DNA of 64,000 nucleotides from an uncultured Prevotellaceae bacterium (GTDB taxonomy: Bacteria; Bacteroidota; Bacteroidia; Bacteroidales; Bacteroidaceae). Numbering within the stretch: the first letter of the stretch is position 1; every line of letters starts with the position of its first letter. The notes below the pieces were generated by a model that saw only the letters and a list, made by a program, of their open reading frames with translations, was not told the DNA's origin and ran no database searches. The DNA lies in contig OMXV01000039.1 in the NCBI GenBank assembly GCA_900315075.1, positions 1 to 64,000 on the forward strand. The letters are read 5' to 3'. Both the position numbers and the translations under genes were made by a program. Positions 1-7,902 of this stretch are shown piece by piece.

Positions 1-61
1 TCTTCTGGCCTTTCAGGCCGTCCTTGCCCCCAAAATTGGCTTTACATTCTATAACCATCAT
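1..61 (-). CDS. Possible N-terminal fragment of a gene running off the left edge
   Basis: Read on the minus strand from an ATG at 61 (or the next ATG at 58) the frame stays open to base 1 and begins MMVIECKANFGG. Only about 20 codons are visible, so no family can be named. A short GGCCT/AGGCC hairpin lies at 8-20 inside it. No clear TAnnTTTG box was seen upstream. The call rests only on an open frame and a plausible start. Confidence 0.3.
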   Translation of the reverse strand, partial: MMVIECKANFGGKDGLKGQK

Positions 62-90
62 AAATACAGATTATTATAATTGCATATTCA

Positions 91-250
91 CTTGCGAAAG
101 TTGAATACATTCATTAAACGATGATGCGCTGCAATTCTTGCATCTGCATTTATTCAAAATGTTCATTCACCTCAAAAATGAATCACGTAGTCTTTTTCAC
201 GGATATTTTTGTCACGATTTAGAGAATTGTCGAATTGAAGTTTTGTAAGT
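91..250. repeat. Diverged inverted-ended repeat element
   Basis: The ends at about 91-108 and 231-250 are imperfect inverted repeats of each other (CACTTGCGAAAGTTGAAT against CACTTACAAAACTTCAAT). The stretch 209-250 also matches, with several differences, the right end of the MITE-like element at 6637-6899 read in the opposite direction (TCACGA, GAGAATT, GAATTGAAGTTT, GTAAGT). It is probably a decayed member of the same family. It sits between the left-edge fragment and the end of the TIGR04076 gene. Confidence 0.4.
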
Positions 251-271
251 GTATTTATACCCAGACGGCAA

Positions 272-577
272 TTATTCTTCCTCTATCGCTTCAATATAGA
301 AGCTGAAGGGACGGAAACCATCGTTGCAGCTGATCATCGCACTCATCGGGTTTTTCATCCAACCATCGTAGAAGTTTCCCTCACCATGGGCAAGGGACTC
401 TACGAATGGTTGCATGGAGGTCCATGCTGAGAGACATAGACCATCGGGACGTTGACCGTCGATTGATATCCACTGTTGACCTTCCCTGACATCGCAGGCG
501 TGTTCGATAGGGTTTTCGTACTGCGACATCAGGTCGGTATAAACGGTCTGACGGATGGCTGTAATTCGGACTTTCAC
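272..577 (-). CDS. TIGR04076 family small protein
   Basis: A 101-residue protein that I recognise as the TIGR04076 family: short proteins with a CxVxxGQ-like stretch (here CDVREGQQW) and a later CLSAWxSMQPFVxxLAHG segment. No function is established for the family. The two cysteines could bind metal, but that is speculation. Its start codon overlaps the stop of the upstream flavodoxin gene by 4 bases (ATGA at 574-577), so the two are probably translationally coupled and may act together in a redox role. The length is normal for the family. Confidence 0.75.
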   Translation of the reverse strand: MKVRITAIRQTVYTDLMSQYENPIEHACDVREGQQWISIDGQRPDGLCLSAWTSMQPFVESLAHGEGNFYDGWMKNPMSAMISCNDGFRPFSFYIEAIEEE

Positions 578-1149
578 AGGCTTTCAACCCATTGTTTGAG
601 TTCTTCTTCTGTCGTTTCGTTGAGCAGGCGACCATCCTTCCAGTTGATATCGGGATAGGCTTTTTTCAGGTCTTCGCAAGCATCGTCGATACTGCTGCCG
701 CCTGAGGTGGCGAAGGGGATGACAGTCTTCCCCTTGAAATCATATGCCTCAAGGAAGGTATTGATGATAGTTGGTGCGGTGTACCACCAGATGGGGAAAC
801 CCACGTAGATGACCTCGTAGTCGGCCATGTTGGAGAGTTTGTCGGTGATTTCAGGACGAGAACTTTTGTCCTCCATTTCGACAGATGAACGGCTCTGCTT
901 ATCCTTCCAGTTGAGGTCGGCCTCGGTGTAGGGCTGGGCAGGCTTAATCTCGTGGAGGTCGGCACCTGCCACCTTGGCCAACTGTTGTGCCACCCCCTTG
1001 GTCACTCCCGTCGCTGAGAAGTAGGCTACCAGTGTTTTTGTACTTTTGCTGTCAGCTTGTTTTTCCTCTGTTTGTTTTCCGTTTCCCTTTGAGCAAGCGC
1101 CTAAGCAGAGGATGAGCAGCGCTGCAAGGAATAATGTGATTTTTTTCAT
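574..1149 (-). CDS. Flavodoxin lipoprotein
   Basis: A 191-residue flavodoxin-fold protein. Residues 1-19 form a lipoprotein signal with lipobox LGAC (Cys19), so it is probably tethered to a membrane outside the cytoplasm. The FMN phosphate loop is visible as FSATGVT near residues 44-50, and the flavin-stacking region as FPIWWYTAP near the middle, followed by PFATSGGSS. This matches the flavodoxin_4 group found in Bacteroidetes and Clostridia. It likely carries electrons with FMN, partner unknown. The gene overlaps the following TIGR04076 gene by 4 bases. A dispersed structured repeat lies directly upstream. Confidence 0.88.
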   Translation of the reverse strand: MKKITLFLAALLILCLGACSKGNGKQTEEKQADSKSTKTLVAYFSATGVTKGVAQQLAKVAGADLHEIKPAQPYTEADLNWKDKQSRSSVEMEDKSSRPEITDKLSNMADYEVIYVGFPIWWYTAPTIINTFLEAYDFKGKTVIPFATSGGSSIDDACEDLKKAYPDINWKDGRLLNETTEEELKQWVESL

Positions 1150-1177
1150 TGGAATTGGAATTTAAAATAATATAATG

Positions 1178-1369
1178 ACTCAACTTTATTCGCATGGCTC
1201 ATCAGCAAGCAGTCGCAAGCTCCAGTTTCGTCTGGTTTTATGGTTTATAGGTCGCTTGGCTTGCAGGTTTTAAGGTGATAAATGTATGGCTAACGACATA
1301 TTTGAGCAAACCTCACCTCATAACCTAAAGACCTCACAACCTAGAAGTTGAGGACTTACTAAACTTCAA
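1178..1369. repeat. Dispersed structured repeat, copy 1
   Basis: One of three copies in the window (others inside 6637-6899 and at 22539-22718). Shared landmarks in order are CTCCAGTTTCGTCTGGTTTT, a central inverted repeat (1266-1278 GGTTTTAAGGTGA pairs with 1313-1325 TCACCTCATAACC), the loop words TATGGCTAACGACATATTTG, then AACCTAGAAGTTGAGGACTT and AAACTTCAA. Compared with copy 3, this copy has extra bases between ACTCAACTTT (1178-1187) and CGCAAGCTCC. It fills the gap between the flavodoxin promoter region and the MFS gene end. No open frame is seen in it. Confidence 0.85.
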
Positions 1370-1387
1370 TATGATGATTTATGTGGT

Positions 1388-1431
1388 ACAACAAAATTCA
1401 ATTTTCAATTTTCAACCTTCAATTTTCAATC
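1388..1431. repeat. GAAAATT heptamer array at MFS stop codon
   Basis: On the minus strand the sequence is built of GAAAATT/GAAGATT heptamers. The array runs into the MFS gene: its last codons (KIEN and stop) are themselves made of repeat units. Similar arrays occur beside 3990, at 23160-23197 and at 56628-56661. Confidence 0.8.
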
Positions 1432-2603
1432 TTCTCCCTGATGTTTGGCAGAAAGTAGGTGACGATGCCAAGCAGGGGTAGGAATGCCGTCAGTTGGAAT
1501 ACATACTGGATGCTGGAAATGTCGGCAAGCCACCCGAATATCGCAGAACCGATGCCGCCCAGTCCGAATGACAGTCCGAAGAATGCACCTGATATCATGC
1601 CTACATTGCCGGGGAGGAGTTCGGTGGCATATACTAAGATGGCAGACATAGCCGATGACATCACCATACCCACGAGGATTGCTAATATGATGGTCCACGT
1701 AAGATTGCAGTAGGGTAGGAGCAGTGCAAATGGCGATGAACCGAGAATGCTCACCCAAATAACGTATTTGCGACCGTATTTGTCGCCAATCGCACCGCCA
1801 ATTAACAGTCCGACGGCGGTGGAAACGAGGAAGGCGAAAAGCACATATTGAGAGGCTGACACCGAGAGACCAAACTTGTCGATCATATAGAATGTCAGAT
1901 AACTCTGGATATTGGCAGTATAGAAGTCCTTGGAGAACATCAGTACCAAGAGCACCAATAATGCTATGACTATCTGTCGGCGAGGGAGACGCCGTTCGTT
2001 TTCGATGTCAAACTTCGACTTGCTACGGCCATAGAGTTCGATTTGTTTTTTATACCAATGGCCAATCCTTGCCAGCACCCAGATGGCTACAATGGCAAGC
2101 AGGGCAAACCAGCGGATGCTCCCTTGACCGTGAGGAATGACTATCAGTGCCACGGCGATGGGACCGAAGGCACGACCTACGTTGCCACCAATCTGAAAGA
2201 TGGACTGTGCCATGCCCTTGGCACCGCCAGAGGCCAATCTCGCCACTTTTGATGACTCAGGATGGAGCACGGAAGAGCCAACTCCGACAAAGGCCACCGA
2301 CAGTAAAACGAGCACAAAACTGCTGGCCATCGACAGCAATAACAACCCTGTCAGCGTGAAGCACATGCCGATAACAAGACCGTATGGGCGCGGATGCTTG
2401 TCGGAAAAGTAGCCCACCATCGGCTGTAGTAGCGACGAGGTAATCTGGTTGGTCAGCGTGATGGCACCTATCTGCAAAAAACTCAGTCCCAATGTCTCTT
2501 TAATCATTGGGTAGATGGCAGGTATAACCGCCTGAAACATATCATTCAGCAAATGTCCCAGGCTGACCAACAGCAGTATGGATATCGCAGCTTTTCTTTG
2601 CAT
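1419..2603 (-). CDS. MFS transporter, Fsr (fosmidomycin resistance)-like
   Basis: A 394-residue major facilitator protein with about 12 hydrophobic helices. The N-terminal pattern (SLGHLLNDMFQAVIPAIYP, then GYFSDKHPRPY and a conserved SSVLHPESSKVAR stretch) is typical of the Fsr/YfnC-type MFS group, which exports small hydrophobic or phosphonate compounds such as fosmidomycin. The natural substrate cannot be read from sequence. The protein ends REKIEN, and these last codons lie inside a GAAAATT heptamer array that supplies the stop. It follows the glycyl-radical activase gene on the same strand after about 225 bp of repeats, so co-transcription is possible but not shown. Confidence 0.85.
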   Translation of the reverse strand: MQRKAAISILLLVSLGHLLNDMFQAVIPAIYPMIKETLGLSFLQIGAITLTNQITSSLLQPMVGYFSDKHPRPYGLVIGMCFTLTGLLLLSMASSFVLVLLSVAFVGVGSSVLHPESSKVARLASGGAKGMAQSIFQIGGNVGRAFGPIAVALIVIPHGQGSIRWFALLAIVAIWVLARIGHWYKKQIELYGRSKSKFDIENERRLPRRQIVIALLVLLVLMFSKDFYTANIQSYLTFYMIDKFGLSVSASQYVLFAFLVSTAVGLLIGGAIGDKYGRKYVIWVSILGSSPFALLLPYCNLTWTIILAILVGMVMSSAMSAILVYATELLPGNVGMISGAFFGLSFGLGGIGSAIFGWLADISSIQYVFQLTAFLPLLGIVTYFLPNIREKIEN

Positions 2604-2616
2604 GTAAATTTTATTA

Positions 2617-2720
2617 GTGGTAAGAGGTGAGAGGTAAGAGGTGAGAGGTAAGGGGGTAGAGGTAAGTGGTAAGGGGGGTAGAGGTGAGTGGGTAAGAGGT
2701 AAGAGGTAAGAGGTAAGAGA
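2617..2720. repeat. GAGGTRA heptamer array
   Basis: About fifteen near-tandem heptamers (GAGGTAA, GAGGTGA, GTGGTAA and variants) ending in GAGATTACC. The same ending closes the arrays at 3833-3852, 16445-16485 and, inverted, 17722-17740. The rest of the gap to 2828 holds several TTGTCAACT words (about 2776-2818), also seen near 31500-31550 and 43187-43218. No gene is seen. Confidence 0.85.
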
Positions 2721-2828
2721 TTACCGATACTGCTCTCAGACTTTTTTGATTCAAGCATCTTGTCATTTTTTTCCTTGTCAACTTAAACTCAAATACCTTG
2801 TCAACTTGTCAACTTGTTAACTAAATAT

Positions 2829-3797
2829 CTAATTAACAATCACCTTCAATCCCTTTTCCTCGAACTGTCTTGCGCAGCGAGCCATGACGGCTGAGGAGGG
2901 CGTGCTGAGGGGCAGATTGGCGGGATTGTAGGTTGACCACATCCGACGATGTTTGTCTCTGCCCATTTCGTGGTAGGGAAGTAGGTTGACAGTGCGCCCT
3001 TTCCATGGCAGAGAGCTTAGGAATGATGCAGTTTGTTCGATGTTCACTTCATCAGTGTTCACACCTTCAATCATAGGAATGCGAATGATGAAATCGTGGT
3101 TATGCTCTGCCAACCATCGGATGTTGTTCAAAATCACACTGTTATCTACACCAGTGAAACGTCGGTGTCTCTCGGGATCCATGATTTTCAAATCGACCAA
3201 GAGCAGCTCACATTCTTTGGTAATGTTCTCCACAACCGTCGTAGAGGCATAGAGAGTGGTGTCAACCGTGCGGTGGAATCCTCGTCGTCCCAACTCCTGC
3301 AGCAATGACAGCGTGTATTCCGGGTGCATCAGTGGTTCGCCACCGCTGAGTGTCACACCACCGTCGCTGTCTTCCATCACACATCGTTCTTTTTCAATCT
3401 CGTCCATCAGAGCATCCATCGGCCATACGCGCCCGCACATCTCCAATGCCGTAGTGGGGCATTCCTCGGTGCAACGACCACAGAGGGTGCAATGATTATC
3501 ATCAGTTGTGTCGTGATGGTTAGGACCGGGATCTGAAAACACTGACTCCATCGGCATCCCATGAAAAACGATTCCCTCTGATGTCAACTCTAATGCCTGT
3601 TTTTCGCAAACCTTGACACAACTTTGGCATCCGATGCATTTGCTTTGTTTGTAGAGCAGTTGCTGATGCGGGCTCCAACTCTCAGGGTTGTGACACCAGA
3701 CGCAACGGAGGGGACAGCCCTTCAGAAAAAGGGTTGTCCTGATGCCAGGACCGTCATTGATGGCATACCGCTTGATGTCGAAGAGGAGAGAAGACAT
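2829..3797 (-). CDS. Glycyl-radical enzyme activating protein (radical SAM)
   Basis: A 322-residue radical-SAM activase. The CX3CX2C motif for the catalytic 4Fe-4S cluster is at Cys28, Cys32 and Cys35 (FLKGCPLRCVWC). An insert carries two bacterial ferredoxin 4Fe-4S motifs: Cys54/57/60/64 and Cys103/106/109/113. This layout is that of activases for PFL2-type glycyl-radical enzymes rather than of the short PflA. TLSGGEP follows as the SAM-binding GGE motif. It installs the glycyl radical on the enzyme encoded just upstream (3990-6431). The two genes run in the same direction, separated by about 190 bp of dispersed repeat. Confidence 0.92.
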   Translation of the reverse strand: MSSLLFDIKRYAINDGPGIRTTLFLKGCPLRCVWCHNPESWSPHQQLLYKQSKCIGCQSCVKVCEKQALELTSEGIVFHGMPMESVFSDPGPNHHDTTDDNHCTLCGRCTEECPTTALEMCGRVWPMDALMDEIEKERCVMEDSDGGVTLSGGEPLMHPEYTLSLLQELGRRGFHRTVDTTLYASTTVVENITKECELLLVDLKIMDPERHRRFTGVDNSVILNNIRWLAEHNHDFIIRIPMIEGVNTDEVNIEQTASFLSSLPWKGRTVNLLPYHEMGRDKHRRMWSTYNPANLPLSTPSSAVMARCARQFEEKGLKVIVN

Positions 3798-3840
3798 GGT
3801 TTTGAGAATTAGGAATGTTCAGAGGTGAGAGGTAAGGGGT

Positions 3841-3975
3841 GAGAGATTACCTTCGCTGATTTTGAAATGACTGGTTGCTGCGACGGCGAAACCGTCTTCT
3901 ACGGAGAAGATGGATATTATACTTTAGACTTCTTGCTTTAGAATCGATATGTCGTAATAACGATATAACGAAATT
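3841..3975 (+). repeat. Dispersed repeat B, copy 1
   Basis: About 135 bp that recurs in inverted orientation at 17612-17734. Shared words in order are GAGATTACCTT, TTGCTGCGACG, CGAAACCGTC, GAGAAGATGGATA, TATACTTTAGA and ATCGATATGTCGTAATAACG followed by ATATAACGAAAT. In copy 2 the GCGACGACGAAACCGTCGC core forms a perfect 6-bp hairpin. It is preceded by a short GAGGTRA heptamer array (3821-3845). It separates the glycyl-radical enzyme gene from its activase. Confidence 0.85.
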
Positions 3976-3989
3976 TCAACCCTCAATTT

Positions 3990-6431
3990 TCAAATCACTC
4001 CGTTCTCTGTTCTGGCGATGATTTCGTTTTGCAGTTGCTCCGTCATGTCGTTGAAATAGTCGGAGTAGCCTGCCACACGCACCAGCAGGTCGCGGTAGTT
4101 CTCGGGGTGTTGCTGAGCATCTTTAAGTGTGGCAGTATCTACGATGTTGAACTGTATATGATGTCCGCCCATCTTGAAATACGAGCGTATCAGACTGGCT
4201 AACTTTATCATGTCTTCTTCGTGGCGGAGTAGCGATGGCACAAAGCGCACGTTCAGTAGTGTCCCGCCACTCTTTGTCTGGTCGAGTTTACCCAATGACT
4301 TGATAACGGCCGTCGGACCGTGGGTGTCGCAACCCTGTGCGGGTGATGTGCCGTCGCTGATGGCAAAGTGAGCCATACGTCCGTCGGGTGTGGCACCGCA
4401 AACCTGACCGAAATAGTTGTGGCAGGTGGTGCTGAGCATATTCAGATGTGTCTGTCCGCCGCGGGTGTTCGGACGGCCCTCAATGGCGTCCACCAAGTCG
4501 TTATAGACCCGTGTGGCGATGTCGTCGGCATAGTTGTCGTCGTTGCCGAAGAATGGCGTGTGGTGGAGGATATATTGGCGCATGATTTCCTCATGGCTAA
4601 CTCCTTGGCCAGTTGTGCAGTCAGCCTCTTGTGCTTGTCCCCAGTTGGTGGCAAGCGCCTTTAGTACCTCGTCCATGGTGTAGCGCTTGTCTTCAAAGAC
4701 GTGCTTTTTCAGTGCTGCAAGACTGTCGGTGATGGTACCTAAGCCGGTGCATTGAATATAGGTGGTGTTGTAACGGGCACCACCACTATAGTAATCCTTT
4801 CCCTGATGGATGCAGTCGTCGATAAACAGGCTGAGGAAGGTGGCAGGGGCATAGAGCGAGAACATTCGCTCGATGTAGTTGTTGACGGCTAACTTCAGAT
4901 TCACGAAGTACACCATCTGCCGATGCCATGCCTCGTATAGCTCTTCATACGATGTGAAATCGCGTGGGTCGCCAGTCTCGATGCCGATTTTTTTGCCCGT
5001 CTCAGGGTCGATGCCGTTGTGAAGTGTGATTTCTAAGATTTTGGGAGTATTGAGGTAGCCTGTCAATAGGTAGGCTTCCTTGCCAAAGGCTCCCACTTCG
5101 ATACATCCTGAGCATCCACCTTCACGAGCATCCTCTAATGACTTTCCTGCTCGTGTCATCTCTGCGATGTAGGTGTCGGGGTTGAAGATAGAGGGATAGC
5201 CATGGCCTTGGCGAATCACCTTGATGCCTTCGAGCAGGAACTTGTCGGGGGTGACATTAGAGATATGGATGCTCAAACCAGGCTGCAACTGATGCAACTC
5301 TTCCTGAATCTCGAGGATGATGTACGACAGGTCGTTGGTGGCATCGTTGCCGTCGCAATCTACACCACCGATGTTGATATTGGTGAAGTCGTTGTAGGTG
5401 CCCGATTCCAAAGCAGTGACACCCACTTTGGGCGGTGCCGGTTGGTTGTTGAACTTTATCCACAGACAACTCAGCAATTCCTTGGCATCCTCACGGGTGA
5501 GTGTGCCCTCGGCTAGACCTTGCAGATAGAATGGATATAGGTGCTGGTCGATATGGCCGGGATTCATCGAGTCCCATCCATTGAGTTCAGTGACGGTGCC
5601 AAGATGTACAAACCAGTACATCTGAATGGCTTCCCAGAGGTCGCGAGGAGCATGGGCGGGAACTTGGTGGCAAACGTCGGCAATCTTCTCCAGCTCTTTC
5701 CTACGCTGAGGGTTTTGTTCGGTGGCTGCTTTCTGCAATGCTAATTCTGCGTGCCGCTCAGCAAAGAGGATCGCTGCATCGCAGGAGATGGACATGGCTT
5801 CCAATTCTTGTTGCTTGTCGGTAGCCTCGGGATCGTTGATGTAGTCTAAGGAGGCTATTTCCTGTTGGATGCATGTTTTCACGTCGAGCAGTCCCTGATG
5901 GTACATCTTACCGTCCATGGCGGTATGCCCAGCGGCTCGTTGTTCCATGAATTCCGTGAAGACACCACAGTGATAGGCAGCCTCCCAGGCGGGTGACACG
6001 TGATTGAAGATGCGCTCGCGCTGGGTCTTTCCTTGCCAATATGGAATGACCTCGCGCTCGTAGCGGTCGATGTCTTCCTGACTGATAGCATAGCGTTGCA
6101 ACCGCCGCTCATTCAGTGTATGGAGGTCTTCCACAGAATGGCAGGTGAGTTCGGGAAAGGTGGGAACAGCCTTGGGGTAGGGGCCACGCTCGCCCACAAT
6201 GAGTTCATCATCACCGATATAGATGGTTTTCTTTTTGCAAATTTCATAGAAGTTGCGAGCACGGAGAATGGGCGTGGGCATCGTACCATAATTCTCCTTG
6301 TAGAATGCTGTCTCTATCAGCGCGCGCTCAATACTCAGTGTTGTGGGTGTATCAAAGTTTTGTTGGCGCAGACGCTGGATGCGGGCGTTCATGCCTCTGT
6401 CGTTGGTGGGATTTTTGATGGTATAATTCAT
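3990..6431 (-). CDS. Glycyl-radical enzyme, PFL2-like, substrate unknown
   Basis: This is a formate C-acetyltransferase-like glycyl-radical enzyme. Numbered from the longest frame (ATG at 6452, 820 residues), the active-site loop is GGCSGCIE (Cys447, Cys450, Glu452) and the radical loop is RVAGYSDYF with Gly795. The CxE arrangement at Cys450-Glu452 resembles dehydratase-, lyase- and decarboxylase-type members rather than true pyruvate formate-lyase, which has adjacent cysteines. The exact reaction cannot be assigned. I choose the ATG at 6431 because a TAATTTTG promoter box at 6462-6469 lies only 10 bases before the 6452 ATG, leaving almost no leader. The ATG at 6392 is another option. The stop is flanked by a GAAAATT word. 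Its activase follows. Confidence 0.9.
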   Translation of the reverse strand: MNYTIKNPTNDRGMNARIQRLRQQNFDTPTTLSIERALIETAFYKENYGTMPTPILRARNFYEICKKKTIYIGDDELIVGERGPYPKAVPTFPELTCHSVEDLHTLNERRLQRYAISQEDIDRYEREVIPYWQGKTQRERIFNHVSPAWEAAYHCGVFTEFMEQRAAGHTAMDGKMYHQGLLDVKTCIQQEIASLDYINDPEATDKQQELEAMSISCDAAILFAERHAELALQKAATEQNPQRRKELEKIADVCHQVPAHAPRDLWEAIQMYWFVHLGTVTELNGWDSMNPGHIDQHLYPFYLQGLAEGTLTREDAKELLSCLWIKFNNQPAPPKVGVTALESGTYNDFTNINIGGVDCDGNDATNDLSYIILEIQEELHQLQPGLSIHISNVTPDKFLLEGIKVIRQGHGYPSIFNPDTYIAEMTRAGKSLEDAREGGCSGCIEVGAFGKEAYLLTGYLNTPKILEITLHNGIDPETGKKIGIETGDPRDFTSYEELYEAWHRQMVYFVNLKLAVNNYIERMFSLYAPATFLSLFIDDCIHQGKDYYSGGARYNTTYIQCTGLGTITDSLAALKKHVFEDKRYTMDEVLKALATNWGQAQEADCTTGQGVSHEEIMRQYILHHTPFFGNDDNYADDIATRVYNDLVDAIEGRPNTRGGQTHLNMLSTTCHNYFGQVCGATPDGRMAHFAISDGTSPAQGCDTHGPTAVIKSLGKLDQTKSGGTLLNVRFVPSLLRHEEDMIKLASLIRSYFKMGGHHIQFNIVDTATLKDAQQHPENYRDLLVRVAGYSDYFNDMTEQLQNEIIARTENGVI

Positions 6432-6461
6432 GTGAAAATACAGTGTCGTCATTTGATTCTA

Positions 6462-6469
6462 CAAAATTA
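6462..6469 (-). promoter_or_regulatory. Promoter -7 box of the glycyl-radical enzyme gene
   Basis: TAATTTTG on the minus strand fits TAnnTTTG. The surrounding bases (TCTACAAAATTAGTG then a T run, read on the plus strand) are almost identical to those at 9720-9740 before the NifU-like gene. No good -33 TTTG was seen. Confidence 0.55.
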
Positions 6470-6487
6470 GTGTTTTTTTTAAGAAAG

Positions 6488-6532
6488 GTAGTTAAAGGGT
6501 AGTTAAAAAGTAGTTAAAAAGCAGTTAAAGGG
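6488..6532 (+). repeat. 11-bp GTAGTTAAAGG array, copy 1
   Basis: Four near-tandem 11-mers (GTAGTTAAAGG, GTAGTTAAAAA and variants) ending in GGGACAATACC. The same array with the same ending lies at 17546-17590, where it forms the end of a coding region. The gap from the glycyl-radical gene to the next gene (6432-7015) holds this array, the MITE-like element at 6637-6899 and a promoter. Confidence 0.8.
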
Positions 6533-6636
6533 ACAATACCCCTTACTCCGTGAACTTATATTCTCGCTCCTTACTATTCATAAAGCCACATTATTTAATT
6601 GAAGTTTCCCATCTCACAAATTACGTAAAAGTTTTA

Positions 6637-6899
6637 TTATCACGAATTTAAGAATTTTAGAATTGATAAGCAGATGAAAAGAATTTTGAAGAATTGTCGT
6701 CGCAAGCGACGCAAGCTCCAGTTTCGTCTGGTTTTGAGGTTTTTAGGTCGCTTCGCTTGCAGGTTATAAGGTGATATATGTATGGCTAACGACATATTTG
6801 GGCACATTTCACCTCATAACCTCATAGTCTAAAGACCTCATAACCTAGAAGTTGAGGACTTACGAAACTTCAATTCTTTAATTCTCAAATTCGTGATAA
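6637..6899. mobile_element. MITE-like element with 30-bp terminal inverted repeats
   Basis: The left arm 6637-6666 and right arm 6870-6899 are inverted repeats matching at 27 of 30 positions (TTATCACGAATTT, AGAATT and GAATTGA blocks). Between them is dispersed structured repeat copy 2 (about 6711-6873), whose central 13-bp inverted repeat (6762-6774 against 6809-6821) has one mismatch. There is no open reading frame of note inside. Size, long terminal inverted repeats and lack of coding capacity suggest a non-autonomous miniature element. No flanking target duplication was recognised and no transposase is nearby. Confidence 0.6.
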
Positions 6900-6952
6900 A
6901 AAGGGTGGGAAAGTTCAGTTATTTAATTATGTTTCATCTTTTTCTTTTTTTA

Positions 6953-6984
6953 TTTGCGATTATAACAGAAAAGATGTATTTTTG
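6953..6984 (+). promoter_or_regulatory. Promoter of the 7016 gene
   Basis: TTTG at 6953-6956 and TATTTTTG at 6977-6984, separated by 20 bases, match the Bacteroidetes sigma-ABfr consensus. The box lies inside the longest open frame and so rules out its upstream start at 6893. Confidence 0.75.
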
Positions 6985-7015
6985 TGGTGTTAAACTCCCA
7001 AATTCCCAAACTAAT

Positions 7016-7777
7016 ATGAAAAGACTATCAGCAATTCTCTTTGTTTTGACAATGTTTGTAATATCGTTGTCGGCACAAAATGCAGTCAACAAGTATGCAT
7101 ATAACGGCAAGTTCAAAAACACTAAAATCACTGTGAGCATTTGGTTTGAGGAAAATGCCGATGGTATAATCTCGGGTGAAATTGTCTATACCAGCAGCAA
7201 GCATAAGACACCCATGCGTATTTTGGGTAGCACGACTGTTGGAGACGGAGTGAAGTCGTTTAATTTCACAGAGTTTCAGAAAGATGGTCTAAAATCAGGA
7301 CTTATTCAAATCAAAAGAAAACTGAGCAGCGGTGCCATTGAAGGTACATGGAATAACTATGATGATCCCGACAAACCTGTCTCATACGACATCGTATTAA
7401 CGCCAGTGTCGTTTCCCAATGGCAAAGGTGGTACACTTGCTTATAGCAGTGCCCCGGCAGGCAAATATAGCTATCACTATAAGCACTTCTGGAAAGGTGA
7501 GTTGGGAGGGAGCGTAGAGATTAATAATCTGAAGGGTGATACCAAAAGAATGAGTATCTCTATTTACAAATACGACCCCAATATAGCTGAGTATGAGGAA
7601 AAACTATTGTTTGAGAAAGGTGTATTTCATGGAAGTATAGAATCCTGCGATATCACATACGATGTGTATGTCTTCCCGGACTTTGTACGTGTCATCTATA
7701 CTTCAGGAGAGGATAAAGATTGTTATGACTTCGGGGCTTTCACCACCCTCGAAGGATTCTATTTAAAGATGAAATGA
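7016..7777 (+). CDS. Secreted protein of unknown function
   Basis: A 253-residue protein starting MKRLSAILFVLTMFVISLSAQ, a clear signal peptide. I place the start here because a good promoter (6953-6984) lies just upstream. After the signal come beta-rich repeats of the type YNGKFKNTKITVSIWFEENADG, which recall proteins that describe a phenotype by small lipocalin- or beta-sandwich-like folds, but I do not recognise a named family. It stands alone between a repeat-rich gap and a double terminator. Confidence 0.75.
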   Translation: MKRLSAILFVLTMFVISLSAQNAVNKYAYNGKFKNTKITVSIWFEENADGIISGEIVYTSSKHKTPMRILGSTTVGDGVKSFNFTEFQKDGLKSGLIQIKRKLSSGAIEGTWNNYDDPDKPVSYDIVLTPVSFPNGKGGTLAYSSAPAGKYSYHYKHFWKGELGGSVEINNLKGDTKRMSISIYKYDPNIAEYEEKLLFEKGVFHGSIESCDITYDVYVFPDFVRVIYTSGEDKDCYDFGAFTTLEGFYLKMK

Positions 7778-7800
7778 GCCCACTTTAAAAGTGGTTAGTC

Positions 7801-7830
7801 GTAGGGGCATACAACAGGGAATGTCCCTAC
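7801..7830. terminator. Hairpin after the secreted-protein gene
   Basis: GTAGGGGCAT (7801-7810) pairs with ATGTCCCTAC (7821-7830) with one mismatch. There is no T run. It lies just before a stronger terminator. Confidence 0.4.
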
Positions 7831-7850
7831 ATTGATTACCATAATAAAAT

Positions 7851-7884
7851 GAGGTACGGAGAAAAAGTTCTCCATACCTCTTTT
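7851..7884. terminator. Bidirectional terminator
   Basis: GAGGTACGGAGAA (7851-7863) pairs with TTCTCCATACCTC (7868-7880) with one mismatch, loop AAAG, followed by TTTT. It separates the plus-strand secreted-protein gene from the converging GGGtGRT gene. Confidence 0.8.
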
Positions 7885-7902
7885 ATTTAAACTCCCATGA
7901 TA

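Noticed and set aside
2617-2720. CRISPR array
   Set aside because: Units are 7 bp, contiguous and degenerate, with no spacers and no cas genes.
6893-7015. Longer N-terminus for the 7016 gene
   Set aside because: A well-spaced promoter lies inside this stretch, and the signal peptide starts at 7016.
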